Source: Bryum argenteum (taxonomy: Eukaryota > Streptophyta > Bryopsida > Bryales > Bryaceae). From it: DNA of 64,000 nucleotides. Where the stretch lies: contig CM073321.1 of NCBI GenBank assembly GCA_037043015.1, forward strand, positions 29,563,010 through 29,627,009. Reading direction: 5' to 3'. How positions within the stretch are numbered: position 1 is the stretch's first letter; the number at the start of each line of letters is the position of its first letter. Below the pieces are notes generated by a model. It had not been told where the DNA came from. It saw only the letters and a list, made by a program, of their open reading frames with translations, and made no database searches. This document shows, one piece after another, positions 53,907-64,000 of the stretch. The translations under genes were made by a program, and so were the position numbers.

Positions 53907-56900
53907 TCATGATGAAATTCTTTGAGTCATGAGACATGAAAAAGCTGGATGGATGTGGATATGTGGCGGAAGCTCGAGGCGGTATGCAACATCAGATATG
54001 ACCGTAGAGATTCGGAAAGGTCCAATCCACCGGGGTGCAAGTTTACGGACTTGAGTCGATGTAGCTAACGGAAGGTTGGCATTTGAGAGCAGAACCAAGT
54101 CACCTTCTCGAAAGGTCTTATGTTGCCGGTGGTTATCTGCATATTGTTTTTGTCGATTCTGTGCAGTAAGGAGCCGATGTCGAGCCTCTTGCAACGCCGA
54201 TGTTAGTCGTTGTATAAACTCCTCCGTTGTAGGGTTGTTGGTGTTGATGGGGCGGTGGAGCGTTGCCGGCGTAATCGGGTGCTGACCAGCGTTAAGAAAG
54301 AATGGTGAATGACCCGTGCTTGCTTGGGAACTATCATTATAGGCGAACTCCAAAGGGGTCAGATACTCATCCCAGTCGTTGTGGTGAATTGCCACAAACG
54401 CCCGCAGCATATCCTCCAAGGTCCGGTTAGCACGCTCTGTCTCATCCCATCGATCCGAGGATGAAAGGTCAGACATAGCAAGTCGTGTGCCGAGAAGCTT
54501 GAATAGTGCTTGCGAAAACTCCCCGTGAAGCGCGGATCCCGATCTGAGATAATGACACGAGGCAATCCATGATGACGGAAGACAGTGTCGAAGAAGACTC
54601 GTGCAAGTGTTGGGGCATCAATATCGGAGCGTACCGCAGCCAAATGAATTTGCTTCGAAAGGCGGTCCACAAAGACAGCAACCGCAGTGTGATTACGATG
54701 CGTCTGTGGCAAACAAGTAATGAGATCCATGGTTACTTGTTCCCATCGTACCGTAGGTAGTGGAATCGGCTGCAGCAGTCCAAGAGGTGCAGTATTGCGT
54801 GCCTTGTTCCGTTGGCATAGCTCACAGGAACGCACAAAAGCTCGAACATCACGATCCAAGCCCACCCAAAACCATGTTCTAGAAATCCGTTCTAAGGTCT
54901 TCTCACGTCCGAGATGTCCAGAGATAGGAATGTCATGCCCTTCTTGAAGTATGCGGGTTCGAAGTTTAGCATCGTTAGGTACATAAACCCGCTTCTTAAA
55001 ATAGAGGAGGCCGTCAACGAGGTTGTAATCTTGATATTGCACATCACCTACCTCTACTCGATCAGTCACCATTGTGAAGTAAGCATCTTGGTAGGTGGCT
55101 TCCTTCCATTCTCTCCCTCTGGTTAGATCCGGAACAATACTACTAATGGTAGCAATCTCCCTCGTGTCCTCTGATTCAGATTTCAGATCTGGTCTCCGAG
55201 ATAAAGCGTCTGGCACAATATGTTGTCGCCCTTGCTTGTACTGAAGTTGAATATCAAACAGCTGCAACTGTTCTTCCCAGCGGTGGTGTCTCGATTTCAT
55301 ATTTTCTAAATGCAGATCATGTAGTAAGGGCCGATGATCAGTCCGAATTGTCACAGGTTTCCCCAATAGATAGTGCCGCCATACTTTGGTAGCATGTACA
55401 ATTGCTAGTTGTTCCCGATCACGTGCCAGAATAGTTGCGCTCTGCCCTCTTAAGTTTGCGTGACTCATATGCCACCGGTTGAAGGCCCCTACCGAAGTCT
55501 TGTTGGAGGACCGCGCCTATAGCAAAGTCGGAGGCGTCAATGTCAACCGTCTGCGGAAGGTCGAGATCATATGGTTGCGACTGGAGCGATGAGTGAGTGC
55601 CTCCTTCAAATTATTGAAAGCGCTTTGTTGTTGTAGTTTCCACTCAAATGGAGCGCCCTTCTCCAATAGATTTGTCGGAGGAGCAAGCGGCAATGTGCAA
55701 ACCGCCGAACAAAACGACGATAGTATCCGGCGAGGCCTAAGAAAGAACGAACTTCAGAAACATCCTTGGGAGTTGGCCAGTCCTTCACTGCATTCACCTT
55801 AGCTTGTTCCATGTACACACCCTCGAATGATACTACATGCCCCAAAAAGGTGACCTTGGACTTCCAAAGTTCACACTTTGATTGCTTGCAATAGAAGTGA
55901 CTATCCCGTAACCGACGTAGCACCTCCCGTAGATGTTGGTCATGCTCTTCCGGGGTTTTACTATAGATCAAAATGTCGTCAATGAAAACAACTACACACT
56001 TGTCCAAAAGGTCCCGAACAACCTGTTCATGTGACCCATGAAGGAAGTCAGGGGCATTGGTGAGACCAAAAGGCGAACGAGCCACTCAAAATGTCCATAG
56101 CGCGTATTTAAATCTTTGTCTTTTCAATATCCTCTTTTGCAATTGGTATCTCGCCAAAGATCCACTTCAAGATCTAGCTTGCTAAAAATGGTTGCGCCTC
56201 GAAGTTGATCAAGAAGGTCATCCACACGTGGGAGTGGATAAGCATTTTTATGGTCTGCTTATTAAGGCCCCGATAATCGATGCATAGCCGCAATCCACCA
56301 TCCTTTTGGGTGCAAAAGGACAGTGCTGCCCCCCATGGCGATGTGCTTTCTCGAATGAGGCCCTTCTCCAAAAGCTCGTCCAACGTCTTCCTCGACTCCT
56401 CAAGCTCGTTTGGTGCTAGGCGATAAATTGGCCGATTCTTTGGTTTAGCTTCGGCATTAAGTCTATGTGGAAGGGAGCACATCGATCGGTGGTAAACCAC
56501 TAGGTAAGTCGCGGGAAAGACATCTCGGAACTCGCTGATAAGTTGCTCAACTCGTTCTGCTCCTTCGGCTCTCTTCTCTACCATTGAAGCAATATTTGGA
56601 ACCACCACATACACCGCCGCTTTAAGTCGCATCTGTTTCTTCATGAAGGCCATCCCCACCAATATGCCTTTAGTTGTCTGTCGTTTCTTCAATCCACTTG
56701 ATGTTGAAGCATGAAGAATTATCTTGCGCCCACCTTCGTTAAAAGAGATGGTTCTTGCCAGCCAGTCAATCTGCTTATTTCCCGCCTCCAACCACGGCAT
56801 TCCCAGGATAACATCATATCTGAGCTTCGTTACCTTAAATTTTCCTCGTAGTGCATAGGCATCACACAATCTCAAGGTCTCTTCTTCACATGTCTCACTT

Positions 56901-57097
56901 AAATCATTTTCCCGATCGTCTGCGAGGTATATAGTCCCTCCGGTGATCACCTTAGTCTTGATCCCAAGTCGGTTGGCAATTGCGGTCGAGATGCAATTCT
57001 CCGTAGAACCGCAATCCACTAGTACTCGACACGGTTGTCTTCTAAGTCGACCTGTGAGACATATCAGCTGACCTTTTTGAGTGTTGCCCGAGGCCAT
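53907..57097 (-). pseudogene. E2 pol: protease, RT, RNase H, integrase
   Basis: Pieces from right to left: 57097-56174 has the protease (LVDCGSTENCIS, Cys in place of the usual Ser/Gly position after Asp) and the start of RT ([25 protein letters not shown]); 56085-55606 has RT with FIDDILIYS and [11 protein letters not shown]; 55468-54359 has RNase H (EQLAIVHATKVWRHYLLGK, TDHRPL), integrase zinc region (GHLGREKT ... CELCQRNK) and core (WEQVTMDLITCLP, IISDRDPRFTG); 54476-53907 continues the core (ETERANRTLEDMLRAFV) and ends with a DLVLLSNANL/KLAPRWIGPF module. Shifts occur between these pieces. Standard Ty3/gypsy pol order. Confidence 0.92.
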
Positions 57098-57196
57098 GCT
57101 GTTTGACTCTGAGAGACAACAGCTATCCCCAGTATTGGTCCTTGGTGCCCTTACTGGGGAGCCCCGTTTCCCTGCTCCATTCCTTCATCATCTTGG

Positions 57197-57944
57197 TCAG
57201 CCTCGAGGTTGTGGATCCGCCTTGGTTTGTTGGCACCGGAATTCTAACGTTTTGGACACTCTCCAATCGATGGCTTTGACTCCGACGGTGAGAAGCACAA
57301 TCCCTTCCGTGCTAATAATTGTCGTCTCTGGTGGCGTCAATGGTCCTTGTAGGGCGTCAATCTCCATTGGCGTCGGTTGTTGGGCTACCATAGTAGGTGG
57401 TGGCGTAGGGTTCCATCTTTGCAGTCGTACTCCACGATTTCTAAAGTTTATGGCATCAACTCTTTCTCGCAATCCTAACCGCCTCCTCAAATGTTTGAGG
57501 GTCTCTTAATTCCACTTCTCGTTGAACGATCGGCTTCAATCCTCGAACAAATCGATCCATCATCTCTCCTCTCGAAACATTGGGTATTTGGAGGCATATG
57601 GATTTGAACCGGGTGACATACTCCCCGCACCGACCTTAGCCGTGTGTGTCAAGGTGGCCAACCGATCGCGCTAACTTCTCCGCATTGATGGGCCGAAAGC
57701 TGGTTTGTGAGCTCGGTCTCAAATTCCTCCCAATTTTGAAATCCGCCTTGAGCTCCATAGTTTTCAGCTCAAGTCGCCACCAAATGGCTGCTGCACCCCT
57801 CAAATAGTCAGGTCTGCATATATAATTCCGTCGGTTGAGTTCGCCCGGACAGATTGGAGATATTGTCGCATCTTTGAAAAGCCATTGAGATACATCATCT
57901 TGTCTTGAAGTTCCCGAATATGTTTCGAGCTTGCTCAACTTCAC
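57197..57944 (-). pseudogene. E2 gag remnant
   Basis: 57944-57636 carries a gag core (KLETYSGTSRQDDVSQWLF, YLRGAAAIWWR) and 57600-57197 the remainder (RGLKPIVQREVEL..., ERVDAINFRNRG, MEIDALQG). MEIDALQG-type sequence commonly precedes the zinc knuckle in plant gag proteins; a knuckle itself is not visible, so it may be lost. Broken by at least one frameshift. Confidence 0.75.
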
Positions 57945-58233
57945 CTCGCGATTGTCAATTCTCTAGCTCTAGAAGCGTCCGCTTGTCCTTGTAATGCAAA
58001 CAATCTGGTCTAGTAGGTGCTGAATCGAGTCTCCATATGAGTAGGTTCCGCCATTTCTCCCATGATGCAATTCTTCCGACGACCTGCTGCTCGCGTGACG
58101 CTTCTCTCGTTCTAGCCAAATCCTTGAAAGTAACTCCAAGTAGATCCAAGGACAAGACTTGATGAAACCACAATGACTGACTCTTAAGTAGACTCTTGCT
58201 AATAGCACCTAACGTAAGGATAGACTGACACTC

Positions 58234-58245
58234 GCTCTGATACCA
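58234..58245 (-). other. E2 primer-binding site, initiator-Met tRNA type
   Basis: TGGTATCAGAGC on the minus strand, one base inside the 5-prime LTR; this is the standard plant initiator tRNA-Met primer site. Confidence 0.9.
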
Positions 58246-58246
58246 A

Positions 58247-58734
58247 TGAAACGGGACTGAATTCTCTCTTTGGTCACAACTCAAACACTGCTAACCTAAC
58301 AAGATCTGAGAAAACCGGACTAAACAAGACCGAATAGACTTGAATGCGAATGTAACAAAGCGAACTAAAGAAGCAAAGTACAAACCAAACTTTCTTGAGA
58401 GAGAGGGACTAAAGCGTACCTGACCGAATGCCTCCAAATGGCCCCGGCCAGTTCTATTTATACTCTGCCTAACCGCCCTTGGAACTTTCTAGAATGTTCC
58501 AATGGCGGGCCCCACCATGGAACTTTCCGGAAGGTCCTAGAGGTGGGCCCCACTTAGATAACCGCCCTTCTAGAAGACTCTAGAGGTGGGCCCCACCTTC
58601 TCGAAGCTTCTATGGTGGGTCCCACATAGGCCATCTACCTCAAATTCTAAAATTTTCTAAAAACTCCTAAAATGGTTTCAACTATCTATCTACTTTTCTA
58701 GCAAACACAAAAATCTAGTTCTTGCCCTGTTACA
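58247..58734 (-). repeat. E2 5-prime LTR
   Basis: First LTR in element orientation. Followed in the window by the GTACG target duplication (58735-58739). Compared with the other LTR it shows clustered changes near 58345-58370 and near 58700-58720. Confidence 0.93.
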
Positions 58735-58739
58735 GTACG

Positions 58740-59600
58740 CCTGTGTCTCTCCCTCTCGAAGTGTAGTGATCTTTAATGATGGAAAGTTTTCCCGCAACTC
58801 CAACAGGTCCTCGACAGTCAGGTAGTCCTACTTTGAGTTTGATTGGTGAGGAGGCTCGAGCGATAGTGGAAAGGAGGGCCTTGTCGGGATTGGTGAAAGG
58901 GGGCCGCTGTAGGTCGATTTTACAGTGGTGGATACCGTGATACAGGGCCGGCTGGTCGTCGTATGTGGTGCAGACGTCATCCGGGAAGAAGGAGCTGTCG
59001 ATGTGTCCGAGTCGACTGCCGATGAGGTGCCTGTCGCGGCTGAGCCCAATGCGCCAACTGAGTTGCCTACCCAACCTGCGATGCTGGAGGCGGTAGTATC
59101 ATGGGCTATATCCGAGCCGCCTGTATCGGCTGGTCCACCAACACTCTCCGCTCCGCGAGCACCGGCATCGCCTCCCGTTCCTCCAATGTTGCCATCTCCT
59201 CCGAGTCCTCTTGGGCCGTCACATCGACGCGATGTGTCGGGTTGTCCAGTGTCGATGTCCTCAGCATCGTCTTTAGTATCTTCGTCCTTGGCGTCGGACT
59301 TCTTTGGTGCGGTTCTTTGGAACGTGGGGTTAGCCTCGTCACTGCTATCGGAGTCGTCTTCGTATTCGTCACTGCTGGTGCAGTAGTTCTACCAAAACAG
59401 GGGGCTGGCAGTGGTTGAATCGACCTTGAGGTCCTCCTCCTCCTCGGGCTTGAGAATCACCATGTTGTATTCTGACTACAAGACAACAAGTTGCTTCTGG
59501 TAGCGGAGCATCTTACCTATGTCCTATCAAATTTGTGCCTTCAAATCTTTGATACGCTGTCGAGCTGCCCAAGGTAGTCATATCGGGCGTGTTGACGTGA
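58740..59600 (-). pseudogene. Acidic, disordered ORF remnant (minus strand), split by E2
   Basis: One minus-strand frame reads RQRIKDLKAQI, then KMLRYQKQLVVL, SEYNMVILKPEEEEDLKV, EYEDDSDSSDEA and a long Gly/Ala/Asp/Thr-rich stretch to about 58828; TGA TAG, TAG and TAG interrupt the first part. The beginning has coiled-coil character. E2 inserted further along the same strand. Family unknown; its texture resembles the charged, coiled-coil ORFs at 33-35 kb and 62.3-64 kb, so an LTR-element ORF is plausible. Confidence 0.35.
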
Positions 59601-59749
59601 TCAGGCAGGCAAAACGGACGTACAAGTTGTAGGGGGTGAGTAATTTTCTTTGGGTAACAAACTTTGCACTAAAAAGCCACGTAGGATGTGACGTGTAAGT
59701 CTATCTTGGCGTCGGGGCGGGTGAACTTTTGTCAGGGCTGGTAAATTTT

Positions 59750-60110
59750 TGAAGGGGGCGGATGAACTTTAGAGGGGGCGGGTGACATTGGTGGTGGGGC
59801 GGAGAGGAGGGCGGGTGAGTGAGGTGCGGGGCGGGTGAGGGGTAGAGGGGGGCGGGGGAGGAGGGGAAGGGGGCAGGGGAGGGGGGAAGGAAGGGGGCCG
59901 AGGAGGAGGGGAAGGGGGCAAGGGAGGGGAGAAGGGGGCCGACGAGGAGGGGAAGGGGGCCTGGGAGGGGGGGAGGAGGCCGGGGAGTAAGGGGAAGGGG
60001 AACAAGGGGCGGGGAAGGGGGTAAGAGGAAGGGGAACAGGGGCGAGGGAGGGGATAAGGGGAAGGGGAACAGGGGGCATGGAAGGAGGTAAGGGGGGGAG
60101 GGGTAGGAAG
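59750..60110 (+). repeat. G-rich purine tract, about 360 bp
   Basis: Almost pure G/A plus strand with many GGGG runs (GGAGGGGAAGGGGGC units). Strong candidate for G-quadruplex formation on the plus strand or triplex DNA. Reading frames on the opposite strand (Pro/Ser/Leu only) are artefacts. Followed by an AT-rich stretch to 60450 with no gene. Confidence 0.85.
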
Positions 60111-60450
60111 GGTGGGGTACAGGGGTTGCTAGATTTAATTTTTTATATTTTTTTGAAATTTTTTTTGAACATTTTTAATATTCTTTTTGTAGTAATTACG
60201 AACCAATTTATGCATAGGTTGAGTGGTTTTTGGCAAGGTTTGTATATGACGGTTAGACGAGTGATGAGAGGTAAGACTATGTAAATCTATGCACCCAAAT
60301 CAAAACAATGCAATTAAATATGTTATACGAAGATGTACAAACGCATCGAATAAGAGAATTTGCTGCGTATATTATATGTATGTGCACAATTGGAAGTACA
60401 TATAATATTCTAATTATCCATGCAATCCTTCTACATACAATAGGTAAACG

Positions 60451-61670
60451 CTAACTTTGGAGACCGATAAACTCAATAGCTGAATTACGGAAACAACACA
60501 TGGGCATGGTCCAGCTAAATGGATGCTTTTGTAAGGCCTCAATAACATCGGACACGGTCAACCTTTTGGACACATCCGGAATCTAGAGGTCTTTTAATTT
60601 GTAGCTGAGATACTTGTGATTGTAGGCACGGTCTGGGTGTTGTGGCATAAAGTACTTCATATCGTACTCTTCTTGCCAAATGTGTTGTGCTAACCACCCG
60701 GCGGAGAATGCATCGGCTGCCTTAGAATATATGTGTTTGCATTCTATAAGACTATAACCTCAAGGGGATTGTCGGAATCGCGTGGACCATACAAAAACCA
60801 TAATTCCGGTGCCACCTATTTTCGCCAAGTGCGTTGTTCATCCAACTCCTTTTGCTTCGCATATCCATACTTGGATGGCGCTTGTTCTACCACTCGACTT
60901 GAAATCCCCCAGTCGCAAAGCCCAATGTACATCGTCTCTGGTTTCCAATCGTCAAAATACAATAGAACATTGGTTGGAGTAATGTCATTGTGTAGATAAT
61001 TTTGTTCATGGCACTTTTCCACAATGACAAGCAACGACAATGCCAAGTCAAGTCGTCGTTTACGAAATGTTACAACCCAACGTAGTTGTATATTGGATAG
61101 CCCTATATTGAGCTCTTTTGGAATGTCGTCGTATTCCAAGTGCTTTGGGATTTTCTGATTGATATGGGTGTCAAAATCTTTGTAGCTACCTTCGTTCCAC
61201 CATAGCGAAATTCCATCCATTGTTTTAGGATGCAAGTACGATAGTTTGATGATTCCAGGGTGCTTCACTGGACATCCACCCGCCTCATATACAATTGCCA
61301 TGCGCTTCTCCCTCTCATTGTTCACATTCGTCAATTGTTTGCCCCCGAATGGAATCCAACTAGGAATATGATGAAGTTTTGTAAGCACCACCTTAGTCAC
61401 CTTTCCATATCCACCTTGGATACGTTGTCCTCGCATAGATATTACGGTAACAGTTGATTCTAGCCACTTGAAAGTTCCACTATTGCAATGAGACATAACA
61501 ACATCCTCATCTTTTCATTTCCATGTCTAATTCCTCTTCTCAGAACCTTTTAAAAAGAGTTGACCAAAAGTTTTCATTGTATCTAGCTTTGTAACTAGTT
61601 CTTCATCTTCAATTGTCCAGTTGCTTTCGTCTGTCAATTTTATCCCCAAAATATACGTCCAGGCGTCCAC
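60451..61670 (-). pseudogene. Protein kinase pseudogene cut by an LTR
   Basis: Minus-strand frame from the LTR edge at 61670 (VDAWTYILGIKLTDESN...) through TAG (61527) and TGA (61515), then the main open part. Kinase landmarks: GGYGKV glycine loop, VKHPGIIKLSYLHP, YLHNDITPTNVLL (catalytic loop, HND for HRD), GLCDWGIS (DWG for DFG), then a TAG (60816) and VAPELWF (the APE motif), DAFSAGWLAQHIW (subdomain IX) in a shifted frame, TAG (60583) and KRLTVSDVIEAL (subdomain XI). The glycine-loop lysine is not obvious. The unusual HND and DWG motifs may be family features. The 5-prime end is missing because the LTR at 61671 interrupts it. Confidence 0.75.
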
Positions 61671-62266
61671 TGTTAAGGGGGTTTTTTTGGAAACACACCC
61701 TAACGAGTCTAAATTAGTTTCCTACTAGTCGCAGTAACGTCGGGTTATCAAAACTGCTTCTAGCAAGAAGGGAAGAGAGTTGAATCTATCGACTAGTGAA
61801 TACCTAGAAGGACCAGACAACTTTACGTCGGGTCTGTCAATCGCTAGAGGGAGTGTAAACACACGATTCTCACGAACAAATCAGAGATCCTGCAAAGCAA
61901 AAGTCGACTAGTCTATTCTAACACACACAAAGAAAGAACAAGATAGAAGACTATGCAGAACTCTGAGGTTACTGGCAAAAAGAGAAATAGATTGACTAGC
62001 AACAACACTCACGGAGAAGAGAGTGGTACATATAGTCGGCTGGGTCTGACTGACTGTCAAATTCAGCTCGTCATAACAGGTCAGCCGACCTGGCTGCTAA
62101 GTCAGCCATAAAGTCGGGTGTCCTAAACTCGTTTAGGACTCTAACTATGCCAAATAGATAACCGACTTGTTGACCCTACCGGGTATCGCCTGCCGGGTCT
62201 ATACCTGTCGGGTAGAGACTAGACTAAAAATAGCCTAGCGAATATACTACGAATATTCCGTTAACA
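61671..62266 (-). repeat. Complete LTR (596 bp) of a third LTR-element family, minus orientation
   Basis: Starts TGTTAAGG and ends TTAACA, so both ends are TGTTAA/TTAACA inverted. On the minus strand a purine run AAAGGAGAGGCAA (62267-62279) precedes it, making it the 3-prime LTR of an element whose body lies to the right and leaves the window. The same family left a fragment at 35438-36027. Contains ACATATAGTC, a possible TATA region, conserved in both copies. Confidence 0.8.
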
Positions 62267-62279
62267 TTGCCTCTCCTTT
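62267..62279 (-). other. Polypurine tract of the third LTR element
   Basis: AAAGGAGAGGCAA on the minus strand immediately before TGTTAACGG of the LTR. The fragment at 36028 shows the equivalent CGAGGGAGGGCAA. Confidence 0.6.
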
Positions 62280-62309
62280 AAGCCAAGTACACCCCTGTGG
62301 ACTTGTAGC

Positions 62310-64000
62310 CTAAACCGGTGGGCGATCGGTAGAGGTCGGGCCGTAGAGTGACCTGACTAAACGTCGATGTGGCTGCTCAGACAGGTTTGAGATGTCCAAG
62401 ATTGGGCTGTCCATTGATGTTAGGTCGGTGCGGGCATCTTGGACTGCCGAGGTTGGTGAAGATGGTGGAGCCTTGAGGAATGCTGTGGGTGGTGTCGGTC
62501 CTGGGACATGATTGATGTGTGCAGTAGACTCCTGCAAGGGATATTTGAGTGGAGAAGGGGAGCGTGGCAGACCTCCTGTCGGGTGCCAACGCTCGACCTG
62601 AAGTGGCTGCAGTGCTGATGGCGGGCCTGTAGGTCGCCTAGGAATTCCAGCCGTATCATCACGTACACCAGGGGTCCGGAGGTCGACTGTCGAGAAGTCG
62701 AGTGAATCGGTGCGGGTCGGAGGTGATAGTTGACTCCAGACCCGATCTGGGGAGAGTCGGAAGGAAGAAAAGTCCTTCTGCGAAAACTGGGGCTGGACAA
62801 GTCGCGAAAGCTGGGGATTTATCCTCTGTCGACCCGGGTCGACAAGGAGGGTCGCCTCGGTCGGGTTGATAAGTGCAGCTGGTGTTCGGTTATTCTGCAG
62901 CAATACGCCGATCGGCTGCGAAGTCGGAGATACCTGCTCCGTCTGGGGAGGTTGTTGTTCATGAGACGGATCCTGCTGGCCTTGGTCCCTGTTAGGTGGC
63001 TACTCTTGTGGTCCTGCCGGGTCGGGTCCCTTGGTCTGCTGGTTGTCTGCGTCTTTTTCTTCGGTCTGTTCCGTGTGGCCTCCCGTGTCGTGCTTGTTAT
63101 CGTCATCCTCGTCGTCGCGCTGCTGCATCCCGGGAGCTTGCTGATCGTCACCCGACGTCGGGCTGTCGGGTGGTGTCACCTCTTCCTCTGACAGCTGCTC
63201 GTGGCTGTCGGTCGGTAGGTTCTCCAACAACCGGGGGTCGAGTGGCTCGTCCTCCTCTTCCTCCTCGTCGAAGGTCGGTAGGATAATCTCCGGGTTGGTC
63301 TTCTGGATAGTGTCGAGTTGGCGACTGTACCGGGTCGACTGTCGCGTCTGGATGTCTAGCGCGTGGTTGAGGAGTTGAATCCTCTCTCTGAGCTGCGTGC
63401 GAAGGGAGTGTTTTGACCTGCACAAACGTGCCAACATACGGTCGCGTCTGTCGGAGTCGACCTGCCACTGCTTCGTACGCTCCATCACCTTCTGGAGCTT
63501 GTGCTGAGCTTGTCGGTTGCGCTTGTCGGCATCCCGGAACTCGTCCTTGAGCTTGATATGCTCGTTGCGGAGGGTAGTATGCGCTTGGTCGGTATGCTGT
63601 AGCTGCGTCCTGACCTCCTCCAAAAGACCAGCGTTGGTCCGATTCGTCTCCTGCAAACGCTGTTTAGCTGCCAAACTCTCCTGCAACTTCCTTTCCAGGT
63701 CTGCCACGTATTGTCGGGTCTCCCGTAACTGCTTGACGGTAGGGTCAATCTGCAGGCGTATCTCGGCAAGGTCAGACGCTAAACGTTGGCGCTCCAGCTG
63801 GGTGTTGTCGAGTTCAACCCGTAAGGCCTCTTGACTACGCAGAGTGTCCTGGAGGTACAGGGTGAGGGCGACCTCATGGGCCTCGGCGTCGGCAAGGTGC
63901 TGGCGGAGTGCAGTGATGCTAACCTGGAATCCCTCTGCGTGTGTGGCATACCGACCCTGGGCTGAACCGGTTGCCTGCGGTCAGGTGTAGGTCGGGCGCG
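62310..64000 (-). CDS. Coiled-coil ORF before the 3-prime LTR, partial (runs off window)
   Basis: Minus-strand frame open from the window edge to TAG at about 62310, with one internal TAG at 63000; at least 560 codons. The first 290 residues in view are a long Gln/Arg/Leu-rich coiled coil (LRQHLADAEAHE, LERQRLASDLAEIR, ERKLQESLAAKQRLQET), then an acidic segment (DEEEEEDEPLDPRLLENLP), a Gln/Asp-rich stretch and a Pro/Ser/Thr-rich C-terminus. No enzyme motif. Its position directly upstream of polypurine tract and LTR, in sense, parallels ORF3 of E1, but I see no zf-XS-like finger here. Confidence 0.55.

Larger units (their letters stand above)
53145..58734 (-). mobile_element. Complete Ty3/gypsy chromovirus E2 (5,590 bp)
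   Basis: LTRs 53145-53634 and 58247-58734 (TGTAACAG...TTTCA on the minus strand), flanked by GTACG at 53140-53144 and 58735-58739. Minus-strand order: LTR, initiator-Met PBS, gag, protease, RT, RNase H, integrase, chromodomain, polypurine tract, LTR. The LTRs differ at roughly ten or more positions and small indels, so E2 is older than E1. Several frameshifts make it non-autonomous. Confidence 0.95.

Noticed and set aside
59732-60079. Pro-rich ORF on the minus strand
   Set aside because: It is the complement of a purine-only tract; only Pro, Ser, Leu and Ala codons are possible.
1-64000. tRNA, rRNA or other structured RNA genes
   Set aside because: I saw no cloverleaf with A and B boxes or rRNA core sequence while reading; a tRNAscan or Infernal run would be needed to be sure.

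Overview
The window reads as eukaryotic nuclear DNA from the plant lineage (streptophyte: land plant or charophyte alga). Evidence seen: GT-AG spliceosomal introns, a plant-type CCCTAAA telomere-like run, plant transposon families (CACTA TNP2, hAT with DUF659 and hATC, a MULE with SWIM-like finger, two Ty3/gypsy elements), and broken fragments of host genes (organellar ribosomal protein bL19, a HAK/KUP potassium transporter, PP4R3/SMEK). I cannot name the species. The repertoire feels non-flowering-plant-like, but that is only inference. Almost everything is mobile or mobile-derived, and nearly every long reading frame carries stops or frameshifts.

Layout. 1-5 kb: CACTA transposase remnant with a small tyrosine-rich ORF. 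5-7.2 kb: minus-strand gene A, with an unrecognised N-terminal domain and repeat-rich tail, behind a GGTCGG-rich GC array. 7.2-12.8 kb: gene-poor AT-rich DNA with duplicated blocks, a 50-bp tandem array and another GC array. 12.8-20.45 kb: a composite unit in which gene B (same N-terminal domain as A plus a RING-H2 finger) and a hAT transposase converge, each reading inward from a GC array and a TATA box. 21.9-33 kb: an En/Spm ORF1-like frame split by a complete 9.9-kb Ty3/gypsy element (E1; LTRs 22497-23338 and 31557-32400; target duplication ACTGG) that carries an extra third ORF. 33-36 kb: acidic ORF remnants and an LTR fragment. 36.7-40.5 kb: MULE transposase. 42-46.3 kb: intron-containing host-gene fragments, two of them bracketed by a GC-rich direct repeat. 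46.9-51.6 kb: an 85-bp GC tandem array followed by a nine-exon gene that joins a ParB-like domain to a beta-class DNA methyltransferase-like domain. 53.1-58.7 kb: a complete minus-strand chromovirus (E2; target duplication GTACG; initiator-Met PBS). 58.8-61.7 kb: acidic ORF remnant, G-rich purine tract and a kinase pseudogene. 61.7-64 kb: LTR plus a coiled-coil ORF running off the window.

The most unusual items are the two-gene hAT/RING unit with its GC arrays, the spliced ParB-methyltransferase gene, and the zf-XS-like third ORF in E1, whose domain is otherwise known from plant RNA-silencing proteins. All functional calls rest on motif reading by eye; no database search was possible.
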